A stretch of DNA of 64,000 nucleotides from Limivivens faecihominis (GCF_020686945.1 NZ_JAJEPR010000018.1:1-64000); one strand, 5' to 3'. Positions 50,340 to 59,725 are shown, numbered from the stretch's first letter. Made by a program: numbers and translations. Notes: generated by a model not told the origin, from the sequence alone.

Positions 50340-52703
50340 ATGAAGCATAGAGAATACAGCTGGCCTTATGGGAATGAGGTGGGCCAGGAGGAGATCATCA
50401 GGAGTGATGTGCTGGTGCTGGGCGGCGGCCTTTCGGGGTGTTTTGCAGCGATTGCGGCGGCCAGGAAGGGGCTTTCGGTTGTCGTTGTGGAGAAGGGCGC
50501 GGCGGAGAAGAGTGGCGCGGCGGGAACTGGTTTTGACCACTGGGAGTCTGCCTGTACAAACCCCTGCTCCGAGGTGACACCGGAGGAGATCGCTAACGCT
50601 TACGTCCGGGAGCAGGACTGGTACAGCAACGGTATCGCCCATTATATTGAGTGCCGGGAGGGTTACGACCGTCTCCTGGATCTGGAGTCTTTCGGTGGAA
50701 AGATCCGCGATACGGAGGGCGAGTTTGAGGGCGCGGAGTTCCGGGATGAGAAGACCGGCCTCATGTTTGCCTATGATTACAAGAATAAATTTACGCTCCG
50801 TGTCTGGGGAACCACGTTTAAGCCGGCTCTGGTAAAGGAGATGAAGCGGCTTGGTATCCGTGTCTGTGATCGGACCGAGGCGACGGCCCTGCTTCTTGAC
50901 AAGACCGGGAAAAAGGGTATCGGAGCTATGGGTATGAATACCCGGACCGGAAAATTTATGATTTGCCAGGCGAAGACTACGGTGCTTGCCATGTCCCGTC
51001 CGGCGCGAGTCTGGCTGTTTGACCCGGATCTTACGGGGCTTTGTGAGTTCCGTCCCATGCAAAGCATCGGAAGCGGCCATGCCATGGGCTGGAGAGCCGG
51101 CATGGAGTTTACAATGATGGAGAAAACGGTTCGGGCGGAGTTTTCCGCAGCTGGAAGGAGTTTCCCTCCTTACGGAGCCGGAAACAACCACAACACCTGG
51201 TATGCGGCCACGATGGTGGACGCGAGAGGCGTGGAGATTCCTTATGTGGACCGCGACGGAAAGGAGCTCAAGACCGTCTCCGAGCGTTATTACCCGGCGG
51301 AGGGACAGAAGTTCTTCCTCAAGGGTGGCGTTATCGACAACCCGAAATATGAGTACCGCGGACCGGAAACGCTGGATTTCGGCGAGCTTATGAAGCGGGG
51401 CTATGAGCTTCCCTTTTATGCGGACTTAAGCCGGATGCCGGACAATGAGCGCCGGGTAATCTGGGGCATGATGGTGGGCCAGGAGGCCAAGACCAATGTG
51501 CCGATTTACAAAAACTACAACGACCGCGGTTTCGACCCGGCCAAACATATGCTCCAGAGCTACGGAACCGGCTGGCAGTCCGCCAACTTCCTGGATCAGG
51601 AGCGCCAGTTCTTCGGAGCTCCAGGAGGAATCCTGCACAACTGGGATCTGATGACAAACATCGAGAACGTTTACGCCGCAGGCGATCAGCTTTACGCCTC
51701 CGACTGTGCGGGGTTTGCCTGTGCGACCGGCTATTACGCAGGCCGTAAGGCAGCGAAAGCCGCTCTTACTACTGACTGGACCGCCTACGATCCCGAGGAT
51801 GTGAAAAAAGAGCAGCAGCGTCTCTACGCCCCGCTTTCTGTGGATCCGGACGAGGGTATGACCTGGAAGGAACTGAACATGGCCATCGCCAAAGCCATGC
51901 AGAACTACTGCGGCGGCGTGAAATGTGACGCTCTTCTCATGGAAGGCCTGGATCTTCTGACCACCTTTGAAAAAGAGATGGTGCCGAAGCTCTCCTGCCA
52001 GAACCCCCACGAGCTTATGCGCGCCCACGAGGTACTGGATATCCTCACCGTGGCGAAGATGGTGCTCTACGCGAGCCTGGCCCGGAAATCAAGCTCCGCG
52101 CCCCTCTGCTTTACCAGAAGCGATTACCCCGAGATGGACCCGGAGAAGGATCGTCACCATATCGCGATCCATCAGGAAAACGGCGAGGTCAAGGTGAGAA
52201 ATGTGCCGCTGAATTTCTTCGGCGAGCTGAAGACCGAGTATGAGAAACGAAATCAGGATTATATCGAAGAACTGAAGAGCCGGAACGAGGTTCTGGAAAA
52301 AGACGCGGAAAAAGTGCTGGAGAACGGCCTCAGGAAGCTGAGTGCCAAAGGCTGGGAAGGCGCCGGTTATGAGAAAGCCAAAGCTCTGACAGAAGATACT
52401 ACTGCCCCGGCAGAGGGAACCGCTCCCACAGCCTTCGAGCTGGAGGAGACGCCCTGCAGCGTCCGTCCCATCGTTTACCATCCGGACAAATGCATCGGCT
52501 GCAACCGCTGTGCCTCCGTCTGCCAGTGCGACGTCCTTTATCCCTCCCCGGAGAAAGGAAAACATCCGGTAGTCATGTATCCCGGCGAGTGCTATTACTG
52601 CGGAGCCTGCGTCATGGTCTGCCCGAAAGACGCCATCGAGCTGGTTCACCCGCTGATGAACCGCGCGAAATTTGTACCGACAAGAAAACCGGAAGAAGCA
52701 TAA
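50340..52703 (+). CDS. FAD flavoprotein fused to a 2x4Fe-4S ferredoxin domain
   Basis: Oxidoreductase of 787 residues. The N-terminal FAD domain has VLGGGLSGCFAAIAAARKG (about 25-43) and the fumarate-reductase/AprA-like layout, ending with a NVYAAGDQLYASDCAGFA motif. A charged helical region (about 585-715) links to a C-terminal ferredoxin domain with CIGCNRCASVC and CYYCGACVMVCP. It resembles adenylylsulfate reductase A fused to B, but no sulphate-reduction genes are near. The substrate is unknown; a flavin-based reductase of an organic acid is one option. It is alone between a repeat and a terminator. Confidence 0.85.
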   Translation: MKHREYSWPYGNEVGQEEIIRSDVLVLGGGLSGCFAAIAAARKGLSVVVVEKGAAEKSGAAGTGFDHWESACTNPCSEVTPEEIANAYVREQDWYSNGIAHYIECREGYDRLLDLESFGGKIRDTEGEFEGAEFRDEKTGLMFAYDYKNKFTLRVWGTTFKPALVKEMKRLGIRVCDRTEATALLLDKTGKKGIGAMGMNTRTGKFMICQAKTTVLAMSRPARVWLFDPDLTGLCEFRPMQSIGSGHAMGWRAGMEFTMMEKTVRAEFSAAGRSFPPYGAGNNHNTWYAATMVDARGVEIPYVDRDGKELKTVSERYYPAEGQKFFLKGGVIDNPKYEYRGPETLDFGELMKRGYELPFYADLSRMPDNERRVIWGMMVGQEAKTNVPIYKNYNDRGFDPAKHMLQSYGTGWQSANFLDQERQFFGAPGGILHNWDLMTNIENVYAAGDQLYASDCAGFACATGYYAGRKAAKAALTTDWTAYDPEDVKKEQQRLYAPLSVDPDEGMTWKELNMAIAKAMQNYCGGVKCDALLMEGLDLLTTFEKEMVPKLSCQNPHELMRAHEVLDILTVAKMVLYASLARKSSSAPLCFTRSDYPEMDPEKDRHHIAIHQENGEVKVRNVPLNFFGELKTEYEKRNQDYIEELKSRNEVLEKDAEKVLENGLRKLSAKGWEGAGYEKAKALTEDTTAPAEGTAPTAFELEETPCSVRPIVYHPDKCIGCNRCASVCQCDVLYPSPEKGKHPVVMYPGECYYCGACVMVCPKDAIELVHPLMNRAKFVPTRKPEEA

Positions 52704-52705
52704 AA

Positions 52706-52752
52706 AAATACCGGGAAAGTGACATCTCAGATCACTTTCCCGGTATTTTTTT
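52706..52752. terminator. Bidirectional terminator
   Basis: A stem of about 16 bp, with arms including ATACCGGGAAAGTGA and TCACTTTCCCGGTAT, carries a run of A on one side and T on the other. It serves the flavoprotein gene and the convergent minus-strand gene ending at 52754. Confidence 0.9.
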
Positions 52753-52753
52753 C

Positions 52754-53326
52754 TTAAAGGAAGACCGCCCGGCACACCAGACAGAGCAGGAGAACTCCGT
52801 CGATGGAGCAGAGGACTTTTTCGCTGCGGACCCCGTTCCAGTAGCCGAAGGAGAAACCACCCACAGCAGCGAGGAAACCTAAGGACACCACCCAGAAGAA
52901 AGACAGGATGGAACTGTAGTAATACATGGTCATGCCGAGGAGCAGGGCTTCCGCGCTGGTCCGGAAGGAGAGCGCAGCACACTGCTTCAGACTTAAGGGA
53001 GAGGATTTCCGCTCATCCGGAAAGTCTGTTTTCCGCAGCCGTGCGAAAAGCTTGTAACCAATCCAGATCAGGAGAATCACATAAACCGTTTTGTAGATGC
53101 GCTCCAGGGCGGCAATGTGAAGATACTGCTTGATCCACCAGGTCAGGAGGATTCCGCAGGTCTGCATACAGATCTGGACGCCCAGAAAAATTGCTCCCAG
53201 GGCGAAGATTTTTTTCTTTCTGAGACCGCCCTGAGTGGCCCCGGTTTCCATCATGACGACGAAAATATGAAGAGCGATTCCCACACCCACGAGAACGCTC
53301 CATATAATAACTGACAAAAACAGCAC
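52754..53326 (-). CDS. MntP-like six-helix membrane protein
   Basis: Membrane protein of 190 residues with two triple-helix repeats: residues 1-75 and 105-190. The pattern recalls the DUF204/MntP family of manganese efflux pumps, but I see no exact acidic motif, so it may be another small exporter. The listed GTG at 53326 is flush with AGGGGG; a TTG at 53317 has better spacing and may be the true start. A TetR gene lies upstream with operator-like half-sites between them. Confidence 0.6.
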   Translation of the reverse strand: MLFLSVIIWSVLVGVGIALHIFVVMMETGATQGGLRKKKIFALGAIFLGVQICMQTCGILLTWWIKQYLHIAALERIYKTVYVILLIWIGYKLFARLRKTDFPDERKSSPLSLKQCAALSFRTSAEALLLGMTMYYYSSILSFFWVVSLGFLAAVGGFSFGYWNGVRSEKVLCSIDGVLLLCLVCRAVFL

Positions 53327-53401
53327 CCCCTAATGATTTGTGTTATTTTTCTTTATTATGAACGATAAAGAAAAACAGGGACAGCATTAAAACAGGGAAA
53401 A

Positions 53402-53451
53402 TGTCGTGAGGCTATGACAAAATGAAGAAAATGTCATAGGGACAGATGACA
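53402..53451. promoter_or_regulatory. Cluster of TGTCAT/ATGACA half-sites
   Basis: Four half-sites (53402, 53414, 53432 and 53446) form two back-to-back palindromes, one with a 6-bp and one with an 8-bp gap. The inner pair also makes TATGACA-N12-TGTCATA. The site lies upstream of the MntP-like gene, downstream of the tetR gene, as expected for a TetR operator. Confidence 0.55.
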
Positions 53452-53524
53452 AAGCCCAAAAAGTGAAACTTTTCTTTTTTTCAATCTTTTGTAAAATAAA
53501 ACTGCATGAGGAAACAAATGGTTT

Positions 53525-54079
53525 TTACCTGGAGAGAAGATCGCCCAGAGAATTGGAAACGAGCAGTTCGTAAATTTCCATGATCTGATCCACGGGAATT
53601 TCCGGTGATTCGATCAGCCATTTGGTAAGTACAAAAAGAAAAATATTAATATAATATTCGGTGATATTTTCCGCAGTCAGAAACGGATGCTTCGGTTTTG
53701 GAACCTTTTCTTCGATAATGGGAAGAAGAAAATCGTGCATGCTTCCTGCCAGGATATCCCGGAAGGAGTTCTGGGAAGAGCGCATGATCTCCCGCCGGTA
53801 AAATTCAGAGTCTTTCTGGATGGTGACGATCATAAAATGAAAAGCCTCCTTTACCAGGCCGCTCTGAAGAAACGGCCGCATGGGCTCCAGAACTTCATGA
53901 GTAAAAATATATTCGACAACTTCGTACTTATCCTGAAAATAATTATAAAAAGTAGGGCGCATCAGTCCCACTTCGTCGGTGATTTCCTTAATGCGGATCC
54001 TGTCTAGGTTCTTCGTCTTCAGGAGATTTTTCAATCCCTCACAGATCAGGCGGGCAGTGGTTTCATTGTTGGATAACAT
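53525..54079 (-). CDS. TetR/AcrR-family regulator
   Basis: Regulator of 184 residues with the N-terminal helix-turn-helix (ITDEVGLMRPTFYNYFQDKYEVVEYIF) and a C-terminal ligand domain of the kind seen in DhaS-like TetR proteins. It is divergent from the radical SAM gene at 54292 and upstream of the membrane-protein gene at 52754. GGGAGG lies before ATG 54079. Confidence 0.93.
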   Translation of the reverse strand: MLSNNETTARLICEGLKNLLKTKNLDRIRIKEITDEVGLMRPTFYNYFQDKYEVVEYIFTHEVLEPMRPFLQSGLVKEAFHFMIVTIQKDSEFYRREIMRSSQNSFRDILAGSMHDFLLPIIEEKVPKPKHPFLTAENITEYYINIFLFVLTKWLIESPEIPVDQIMEIYELLVSNSLGDLLSR

Positions 54080-54200
54080 AAGACCTCCCTTACAGAAATA
54101 GAGATAACAGAAGTCAGTAGTTACCAGTTTAGCATGTTTTTGTTGAAATGCAAACAGGGAGTTTTAAAGATATATTATGTTTTCCATCAAAAAACGATAT

Positions 54201-54228
54201 TTGACATATGAGAGCTTTTTTATATGAT
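54201..54228 (+). promoter_or_regulatory. Promoter of the radical SAM gene
   Basis: TTGACA (54201-54206), 16 bp, TATGAT (54223-54228), about 65 bp upstream of the start codon. The -35 is perfect. Confidence 0.8.
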
Positions 54229-54291
54229 AAAATATATTGAAAAAAATAATCGCGGAGCTTTTTCCGCAGTTTTCAGGAGGTTGAAAAGAGA

Positions 54292-55671
54292 ATGAAAGTC
54301 ATTGATGCTGTAAAGAATACTGCTTTTACTGCTGCGATCAATTCAGGGTTGAAGTATCTGGAAAAAGATCCGGAGGTCAATATACCGAAACTGATGAGTC
54401 TGGTAGACAAGGCTGCTCCGGAGGGCTGGTACGAAGGTGCCAGAAATATGATCCGTAATGCCATCGAAGAAAAAGGAAACTGGTACGATCTGATCATGAA
54501 GATCTATCAGCTGGATCCCGGCGTGAGAAAAAACTTCTTCCAGAACTTTATCGTAAACGCATCCTTAAAGGGTTCCGCCATCCATCAGGATATCATGGCA
54601 AAAGAGGACTGCAACGTTCCCTGGGCTATCCTTCTCGACCCGACTTCTGCCTGTAATCTGCACTGTACCGGCTGCTGGGCTGCTGAGTACGGTCACAAAC
54701 TGAACCTGGATCTGGACACCATCGATAACATAGTAAAACAGGGTAAAAAGCTCGGTATCTACATGTACATCTACACTGGCGGAGAACCCCTGGTTCGCAA
54801 AAAAGATTTGATTACTCTCTGTGAGCGTCATCCGGACTGTGAGTTCCTTTCCTTCACCAATGGTACTCTGATCGACGAAGCGTTCTGTGAGGAGCTGCTT
54901 CGCGTGAAGAACTTCGTTCCGGCTATCAGCCTGGAAGGCTTTGAGACCGCCAACGACGGCCGCCGCGGTGAGGGTGTATATGGCAAAGTAAAACATGCCA
55001 TGAAGCTTCTGAAAGATCACAAGCTGCCCTTTGGTATTTCCACCTGCTACACCAGCGCAAACTATCAGGATATCACCAGCGAGGAGTTCTTCGATATGAT
55101 GATCGAGGACGGCGCTCTGTTCGCATGGTTCTTCCACTATATGCCCGTTGGAAACGATGCTGTTCCCGAGTTGATGCCGAACCCGGATCAGCGTGAGACT
55201 GTTTACCGCCGGATCAGAGAGTATCGTAAAACAAAATCCATCTTCACCATGGATTTTCAGAACGATGCCGAGTTCGTACATGGCTGCGTAGCCGGAGGCC
55301 GTTACTACCTGCACATCAATGCAGCCGGTGACGTAGACCCCTGCGTATTCATCCATTACTCCAACTGTAACATCCACGAGCACACCCTGCTGGAAGCTTT
55401 AAAGAGCCCGCTCTTCATGGCTTACCACAGAGCACAGCCTTTCAACGACAACATGTTCCAGCCCTGTCCGATGCTTGAGAACTCCGGCAGGATCACCGAG
55501 CTTGTCAAAGCTTCCGGTGCAAAATCCACTGATCCTCAGTCTCCGGAGAGCGCAGAGCATCTCTGCGGGAAGACCAAAGCCTATGCGGAAGCCTGGGCTC
55601 CCAGAGCCGAGAAACTCTGGAAAGAGCGCCAGGAAGAAATCGCCGAGAAAAAGGCAGCACAGAATAAATAA
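54292..55671 (+). CDS. Radical SAM protein
   Basis: Radical SAM enzyme of 459 residues. After a helical N-terminal region of about 105 residues comes the cluster motif CNLHCTGCW, then the SAM-binding GGEP in YTGGEPLV. A C-terminal region has Cys residues (DPCVFIHYSNC, QPCPMLENSG) that may bind an auxiliary cluster, as in SPASM-type proteins. The substrate is not known. It is transcribed away from a TetR regulator, which may respond to its substrate. Confidence 0.88.
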   Translation: MKVIDAVKNTAFTAAINSGLKYLEKDPEVNIPKLMSLVDKAAPEGWYEGARNMIRNAIEEKGNWYDLIMKIYQLDPGVRKNFFQNFIVNASLKGSAIHQDIMAKEDCNVPWAILLDPTSACNLHCTGCWAAEYGHKLNLDLDTIDNIVKQGKKLGIYMYIYTGGEPLVRKKDLITLCERHPDCEFLSFTNGTLIDEAFCEELLRVKNFVPAISLEGFETANDGRRGEGVYGKVKHAMKLLKDHKLPFGISTCYTSANYQDITSEEFFDMMIEDGALFAWFFHYMPVGNDAVPELMPNPDQRETVYRRIREYRKTKSIFTMDFQNDAEFVHGCVAGGRYYLHINAAGDVDPCVFIHYSNCNIHEHTLLEALKSPLFMAYHRAQPFNDNMFQPCPMLENSGRITELVKASGAKSTDPQSPESAEHLCGKTKAYAEAWAPRAEKLWKERQEEIAEKKAAQNK

Positions 55672-55676
55672 GCAAA

Positions 55677-55717
55677 GAAAAACCCCTGCTTCGATTTGCA
55701 AGAAGCGGGGGTTTTCT
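55677..55717. terminator. Bidirectional terminator
   Basis: AAAACCCCTGCTTC pairs with GAAGCGGGGGTTTT, with A- and T-rich flanks. It separates the convergent radical SAM and acyltransferase genes. Confidence 0.88.
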
Positions 55718-55720
55718 GCG

Positions 55721-56782
55721 TCAGGAGCGGGCCGCGGAAATCTGTTTTTTCAGAATGTTTACGATTTTGACATAAATAAAAGCCATCAGAAGGGCCATCA
55801 GAAATACGCAGATGGGCTTTGAAATATGGTAAAATGCCATCACAAAAGCTCCGGTTTCCTTATCGAGATGCACGATGGACATGACCAGCCTGGAGCAGAG
55901 GGTGACTGCAAGTCCCTGGAAGCCATAAATATACAGAGAATATTTCTTTCCGATGACAGCGAGAAGATTGTCTTTCGGAACCGTAATTTTAGGCTGATGC
56001 GTCGCGTAATATACAATAAGGAAAGAAAGCGGCATATTGAAGATAAAATTATTCCGTCCGATCGGCAGACTGGTATAAAAGGCCATACATTCTGCGAAAA
56101 GCAGCAGAACGGAGATAATGGATAAAATCAGGATATTCTGATTTGTCAGCCATTTTATGTTTAACTCAGGCATCACAAAGCCCAGGGTAAACATGGGAAT
56201 TGCGGTAATCAGGAAATTTCGGCTCCAGTAATACGGCAGTGACTCCCCAAAAAAGAGGACGCTGTATCTTCCTAGTATGTAATACAAAAGTAGCAGCAGA
56301 GGGGAGACAAGGGCAAGAAGCTGGTAACCCATTTTAAAATGAGATGCTGCGGCGTAGATCAACAGACAGTAGGCATAGGCAAGCAGATACCACAAAACTC
56401 CGCTGAACAAAGGCTCGTTAAGTACAAGCAGCCGAAAAATACGGTCTTTGTTAATCGTAAGAGTCAGATCATCCGTATGAAACAGAAGATTACCCAACCG
56501 ATAAAATGCAAAAATAATCACGCTGAAAAGGAGAAATTGCCATATCATTCTCAGGGCATTTTTCAAAAACCACCTGCCGCTGTTTTCCGGGTCTTTTTTT
56601 ACATGCCTTGCGGCGAAATAGCCGGAAATCATAAAAAATATGGGAACACCACAGCGCCCCAGGATCGCTTCTATATAATAAAATTCGTCTCCGAGGCTTT
56701 TTGTCGCCATATGAGCCATGACAACTCCGAAGCAGGCCAGACACTTGATCGCGTCAATTAAATAGTTTCTTTCTCTTTCCAA
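55721..56782 (-). CDS. Acyltransferase_3 family membrane protein
   Basis: Integral membrane acyltransferase of 353 residues, about ten helices. The N-terminal ERNYLIDAIKCLACFGVVMAHM and GVPIFFMISGYF segments are typical of OafA/WecH-like O-acetylating enzymes for surface sugars or glycopolymers. It starts at a TTG (56782) behind AAAGGTGG. No cell-wall genes are near. Confidence 0.9.
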   Translation of the reverse strand: MERERNYLIDAIKCLACFGVVMAHMATKSLGDEFYYIEAILGRCGVPIFFMISGYFAARHVKKDPENSGRWFLKNALRMIWQFLLFSVIIFAFYRLGNLLFHTDDLTLTINKDRIFRLLVLNEPLFSGVLWYLLAYAYCLLIYAAASHFKMGYQLLALVSPLLLLLYYILGRYSVLFFGESLPYYWSRNFLITAIPMFTLGFVMPELNIKWLTNQNILILSIISVLLLFAECMAFYTSLPIGRNNFIFNMPLSFLIVYYATHQPKITVPKDNLLAVIGKKYSLYIYGFQGLAVTLCSRLVMSIVHLDKETGAFVMAFYHISKPICVFLMALLMAFIYVKIVNILKKQISAARS

Positions 56783-56911
56783 TACAAACCACCTTTCTTA
56801 AGGAATATCCACACAATGTTCCAAAGTCTCATTATATACGATACAGGCAGTAAAGAAAAGAAGAAATTTTCCCTGAAAGGAGAGGAGCGTTTATCGCTGC
56901 GGCAGCTGAGC

Positions 56912-57038
56912 GGCAATTTCCGGATCGTATGATAAAGGGCTGCCGTCCTTTCCGAAGGTCCTTGTACCAGAGGCGGAAAAGCCGGATCAGAAAGGAACCG
57001 TACTGCTCCGGAGTCAGGGCATAAGGCTCAGAGGGGAA
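56912..57038 (-). pseudogene. Remnant of an anaerobic sulfatase-maturating enzyme
   Basis: About 40 codons in one frame read EPYALTPEQYGSFLIRLF and LWYKDLRKGRQPFI, a stretch typical of radical SAM sulfatase maturases (AslB/anSME). The rest of the gene, including the SAM-cluster motif, is gone. It overlaps the 3' end of the glycerate kinase gene by a few bases. A sulfatase relic lies at 59868. Not large enough to be certain. Confidence 0.55.
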
Positions 57039-58182
57039 AATGGCAAGGAAAGGTCTGAATCACCCGGAAAACCTGTTCCACGCTATCTTCCATATTTTTC
57101 ATGGCCTGGTGGGGGGCCATGGCTTCTTCAAGACTCGTCACTGTGCGAAGAATTGGGAAAAAGGCGTCGATTCCGGCTGCATTGCAGGCGGAGGCGTCGG
57201 AGGTGACACAGCCGGAAAAAGCCAGCACCGGCTTGCAGTACTGTTTGGCGGTCTTGGCCACGCCGATGGGGGCTTTTCCGAAGACGGTCTGGCCATCCAG
57301 ACGGCCCTCGCCGGTGATGACAAGATCGGCGTCTTTCACATAGTCGGCAAGGCGGGTTTCATCGAGGACGATCTGGATGCCGGATTCCAGTTTCCCATGG
57401 AGGAAGGTTAGAAAAGCAAAGCCCAGGCCTCCGGCAGCTCCGGCTCCGGGGTAAGAGGGATCTGCCGCGGGGTATTTTTCGGCTGCCAGGGCAGCGTAGC
57501 GGGCGAGCCACTGATCCATCTCCTGAATCATGGGTTTGTTGGCTCCTTTCTGGGGGCCGAAAACGGCGCTGCAGCCTTTTTCGCCGCAGAGAGGGTTGGT
57601 CACGTCGCAGGCGATGCGGAAGGTGCAGTCCTTGAGCTTCGGGAGGGCGTTTTTGTCGTTAATGGAGGCCAGGTCTTTTAAGCCCAGGGCACCGGATCGG
57701 ATAGGCGTTCCGTTTTTGTCGAGCAGGGAAAAACCGAGAGCCTGGAGCATACCGGCGCCGCCGTCATTGGTGGCGCTTCCGCCAATGCCGATGATGAAGT
57801 GGCTGCAGCCTTTTTCGATGGCGTCCCGGATGACTTCGCCCACGCCATAGGTTGTGGTAAAGAGAGGATTGCGTTTGGAAGCCGGTACCAGCGTGATTCC
57901 GGCGGCACCGGACATTTCGATGATGGCAGTCTTTGTTTTTTCAATCAGGCCGTACTGGCAGAGCACCGGCTCACCTAAAGGGCCGGTGACGGAAATTTCT
58001 ATCTTTTTTCCCTCGCAGGCGGCAACCAGGGCATCCACGGTTCCCTCTCCGCCGTCGGCCAGAGGCCGGACGATACACTCCGCGTCAGGAAAAACCCGCC
58101 GGACTCCGGCCGCGGCGCTGTTCCCGGCCTCCAGGGAGGTCAGGCTTCCCTTAAAAGAATCAATGGCGATAACAACTTTCAT
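57028..58182 (-). CDS. glxK: Glycerate kinase (type 2)
   Basis: Kinase of 384 residues that phosphorylates glycerate. GlxK/GarK family motifs: MKVVIAIDSFKGSLTS, ADGGEGTVDAL, GIGGSATNDGGAGML and ITGEGRLDGQT. The C-terminal dozen or so residues (about FRVIQTFPCHFPL) may be derived from the sulfatase-maturase relic that follows. The ATG at 58182 has GAGGAG upstream. Confidence 0.95.
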   Translation of the reverse strand: MKVVIAIDSFKGSLTSLEAGNSAAAGVRRVFPDAECIVRPLADGGEGTVDALVAACEGKKIEISVTGPLGEPVLCQYGLIEKTKTAIIEMSGAAGITLVPASKRNPLFTTTYGVGEVIRDAIEKGCSHFIIGIGGSATNDGGAGMLQALGFSLLDKNGTPIRSGALGLKDLASINDKNALPKLKDCTFRIACDVTNPLCGEKGCSAVFGPQKGANKPMIQEMDQWLARYAALAAEKYPAADPSYPGAGAAGGLGFAFLTFLHGKLESGIQIVLDETRLADYVKDADLVITGEGRLDGQTVFGKAPIGVAKTAKQYCKPVLAFSGCVTSDASACNAAGIDAFFPILRTVTSLEEAMAPHQAMKNMEDSVEQVFRVIQTFPCHFPL

Positions 58183-58326
58183 AGAATTCACTCCTCATTA
58201 AAAAATCTTTCCCCTATTATAACAAAAATTCTGAAAAAGGAACGAAACGTTTATCGGAAAACTTGCAGGCATCAATTAAAAAACGGAAGCTATATATATA
58301 AAGAGAAAATCTCCGGAGAAGTGGTT

Positions 58327-58854
58327 TTGAACTTTCTGGTATTTTTATCGACATATATTCTTCCGTTTTTTATTTTCTATGTGGTCGCCTACGGTCTCTT
58401 GAAAGGCCGGAACGTCTATCAGGCTTTCGTGGAGGGAGCGAAAGGCGGTTTTCACACGGCACTCGGGATCCTGCCCACGCTGGTGGGCCTTCTGGCGGCG
58501 GTGGGAGTCCTCCGGGCCTCCGGCTTTCTGGATCTGGTCTCCGGGCTTCTTAAAAATCTTCTGAAAGGCACCGGTTTCCCAGCGGAGATTCTTCCTCTGG
58601 TCATCGTCCGTCTCTTCTCCAACAGCGCCGCCACCGGCCTTGCCCTGGATCTCTTCAAAGCTCACGGCCCGGACTCCCACCAGGGTCTTCTGGCCTCCCT
58701 TTTCTTAAGCAGTACGGAGACCGTCTTCTACACCATGAGCATCTATTTTATGAGCGTCAAAATAAAAAAGACCCGCTATACCCTGCCCGGCGCACTCCTG
58801 GCAACCCTGGCGGGGATTGCGGTGAGTGTGGCGCTGGTGTCGTTTATGCAGTGA
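58327..58854 (+). CDS. spmB: Spore maturation protein B
   Basis: Membrane protein of 175 residues with the SpmB pattern: N-terminal helix, LGILPTLVGLLAAVGVLRASG, and LSSTETVFYTMSIYFMSV near the end. With SpmA it supports spore dehydration. I choose the TTG at 58327, giving MNFLVFL, because GGAG lies 8 bp upstream; a GTG six bases earlier is an alternative. Its partner spmA is 37 kb away at 21098. Confidence 0.9.
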   Translation: MNFLVFLSTYILPFFIFYVVAYGLLKGRNVYQAFVEGAKGGFHTALGILPTLVGLLAAVGVLRASGFLDLVSGLLKNLLKGTGFPAEILPLVIVRLFSNSAATGLALDLFKAHGPDSHQGLLASLFLSSTETVFYTMSIYFMSVKIKKTRYTLPGALLATLAGIAVSVALVSFMQ

Positions 58855-58962
58855 CAACCTCGACGTTTTTTCCACTGAAAGCGACACCATACTTGATTGT
58901 CTTTTATTAGCGCAATAAATATAATAAGCGTAGAAATAAAAGTAAGAAAGGTGGAACAGATT

Positions 58963-59313
58963 ATGGAGAAAATACAGGATATGGATTTAAGAAAGATGTT
59001 GCTGGAATTGGAAGAAAAGCTGCAGCGTGTATACGGAAATAAATTAAAAGCTGTTATTTTATATGGATCTGTTGCACGGGGAACCGCTACGGAAGAATCA
59101 GATATTGACATTATGGTTCTGATAGATGGAACAGCTCAGGAATTGCGAACGTTTGAAGATCAGCTGAGTGATGTTTCTGCCGATATCTCTATCAAATATT
59201 TTAAAGTTTTTTCTATTATGGATATCAGTTATCAGGAATATATGCGATGGATGAATACGTTGCCGTTTTACAAAAACGTTTCACAGGAAGGAGTAGTTTT
59301 ATATGCAGCTTGA
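58963..59313 (+). CDS. MNT-domain nucleotidyltransferase (antitoxin-type)
   Basis: Minimal nucleotidyltransferase of 116 residues. The catalytic signature GSVARGTATEESDIDIMV carries the Gly-Ser and Asp-x-Asp metal site. Such proteins form toxin-antitoxin pairs with HEPN proteins (MntA/HepT type), where the enzyme modifies the toxin. It overlaps the HEPN gene at 59303 by 11 bp. The ATG at 58963 has AAAGGTGG in front. Confidence 0.85.
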   Translation: MEKIQDMDLRKMLLELEEKLQRVYGNKLKAVILYGSVARGTATEESDIDIMVLIDGTAQELRTFEDQLSDVSADISIKYFKVFSIMDISYQEYMRWMNTLPFYKNVSQEGVVLYAA

Positions 59314-59697
59314 TATAAAAACACTTTCTGCATATCGTTTGGATAGGGCGAAAGAAGATCTGGAGGCGGCTCGGGGAAATCACCAGTTGGGATTTTATAA
59401 AGTAGCAATCAACAGATCTTATTACGCTATCTTTCATGCAATCAGAGCAGTGAACATCTGGGATGGTTTTGATGCTTCAAAACATAGCTCGGTAATAGCA
59501 CATTTAATCAATTTTATGTACATGAAGGAAAATTTGATCGTGATACCTACAAGCTGATAGACAGCGCATACCGCATCCGGGAAAAATGTGATTACTCAGA
59601 TTTCTTTATAGCGTCAAAAGAAGACGCGGAAAAGCAGATAGCGAATGCAGAAGAGTTTATCAAAAGGGTTGAAAAGTTCCTTTTGGAAAATGAATAA
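59303..59697 (+). pseudogene. HEPN-domain gene with frameshift
   Basis: The first 74 or so codons encode an HEPN domain (YRLDRAKEDLEAA, YYAIFHAIRAV). The remaining part (DRDTYKLIDSAYRIREKCDY through FLLENE) is in another frame, and the break lies near 59525. A loss of four bases from a GGAA-rich run would explain it. The toxin partner of the MNT gene is therefore probably dead, unless the shift is a programmed slip or a sequencing error. Confidence 0.75.
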
Positions 59698-59725
59698 AAA
59701 GTAGATTTTTGTGAGGGAAATCATC

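Noticed and set aside
49083..51191. A 702-codon open frame on the minus strand
   Set aside because: It runs antisense to oppF and the flavoprotein gene, has no family motifs and reflects codon bias of the real genes. Similar long shadow frames at 8509-10146 and 24022-25290 were dropped for the same reason.
50340..52703. Dissimilatory adenylylsulfate reductase
   Set aside because: The fusion looks like AprAB, but no sat, dsr or qmo genes are near and Clostridia of this type are not sulphate reducers.
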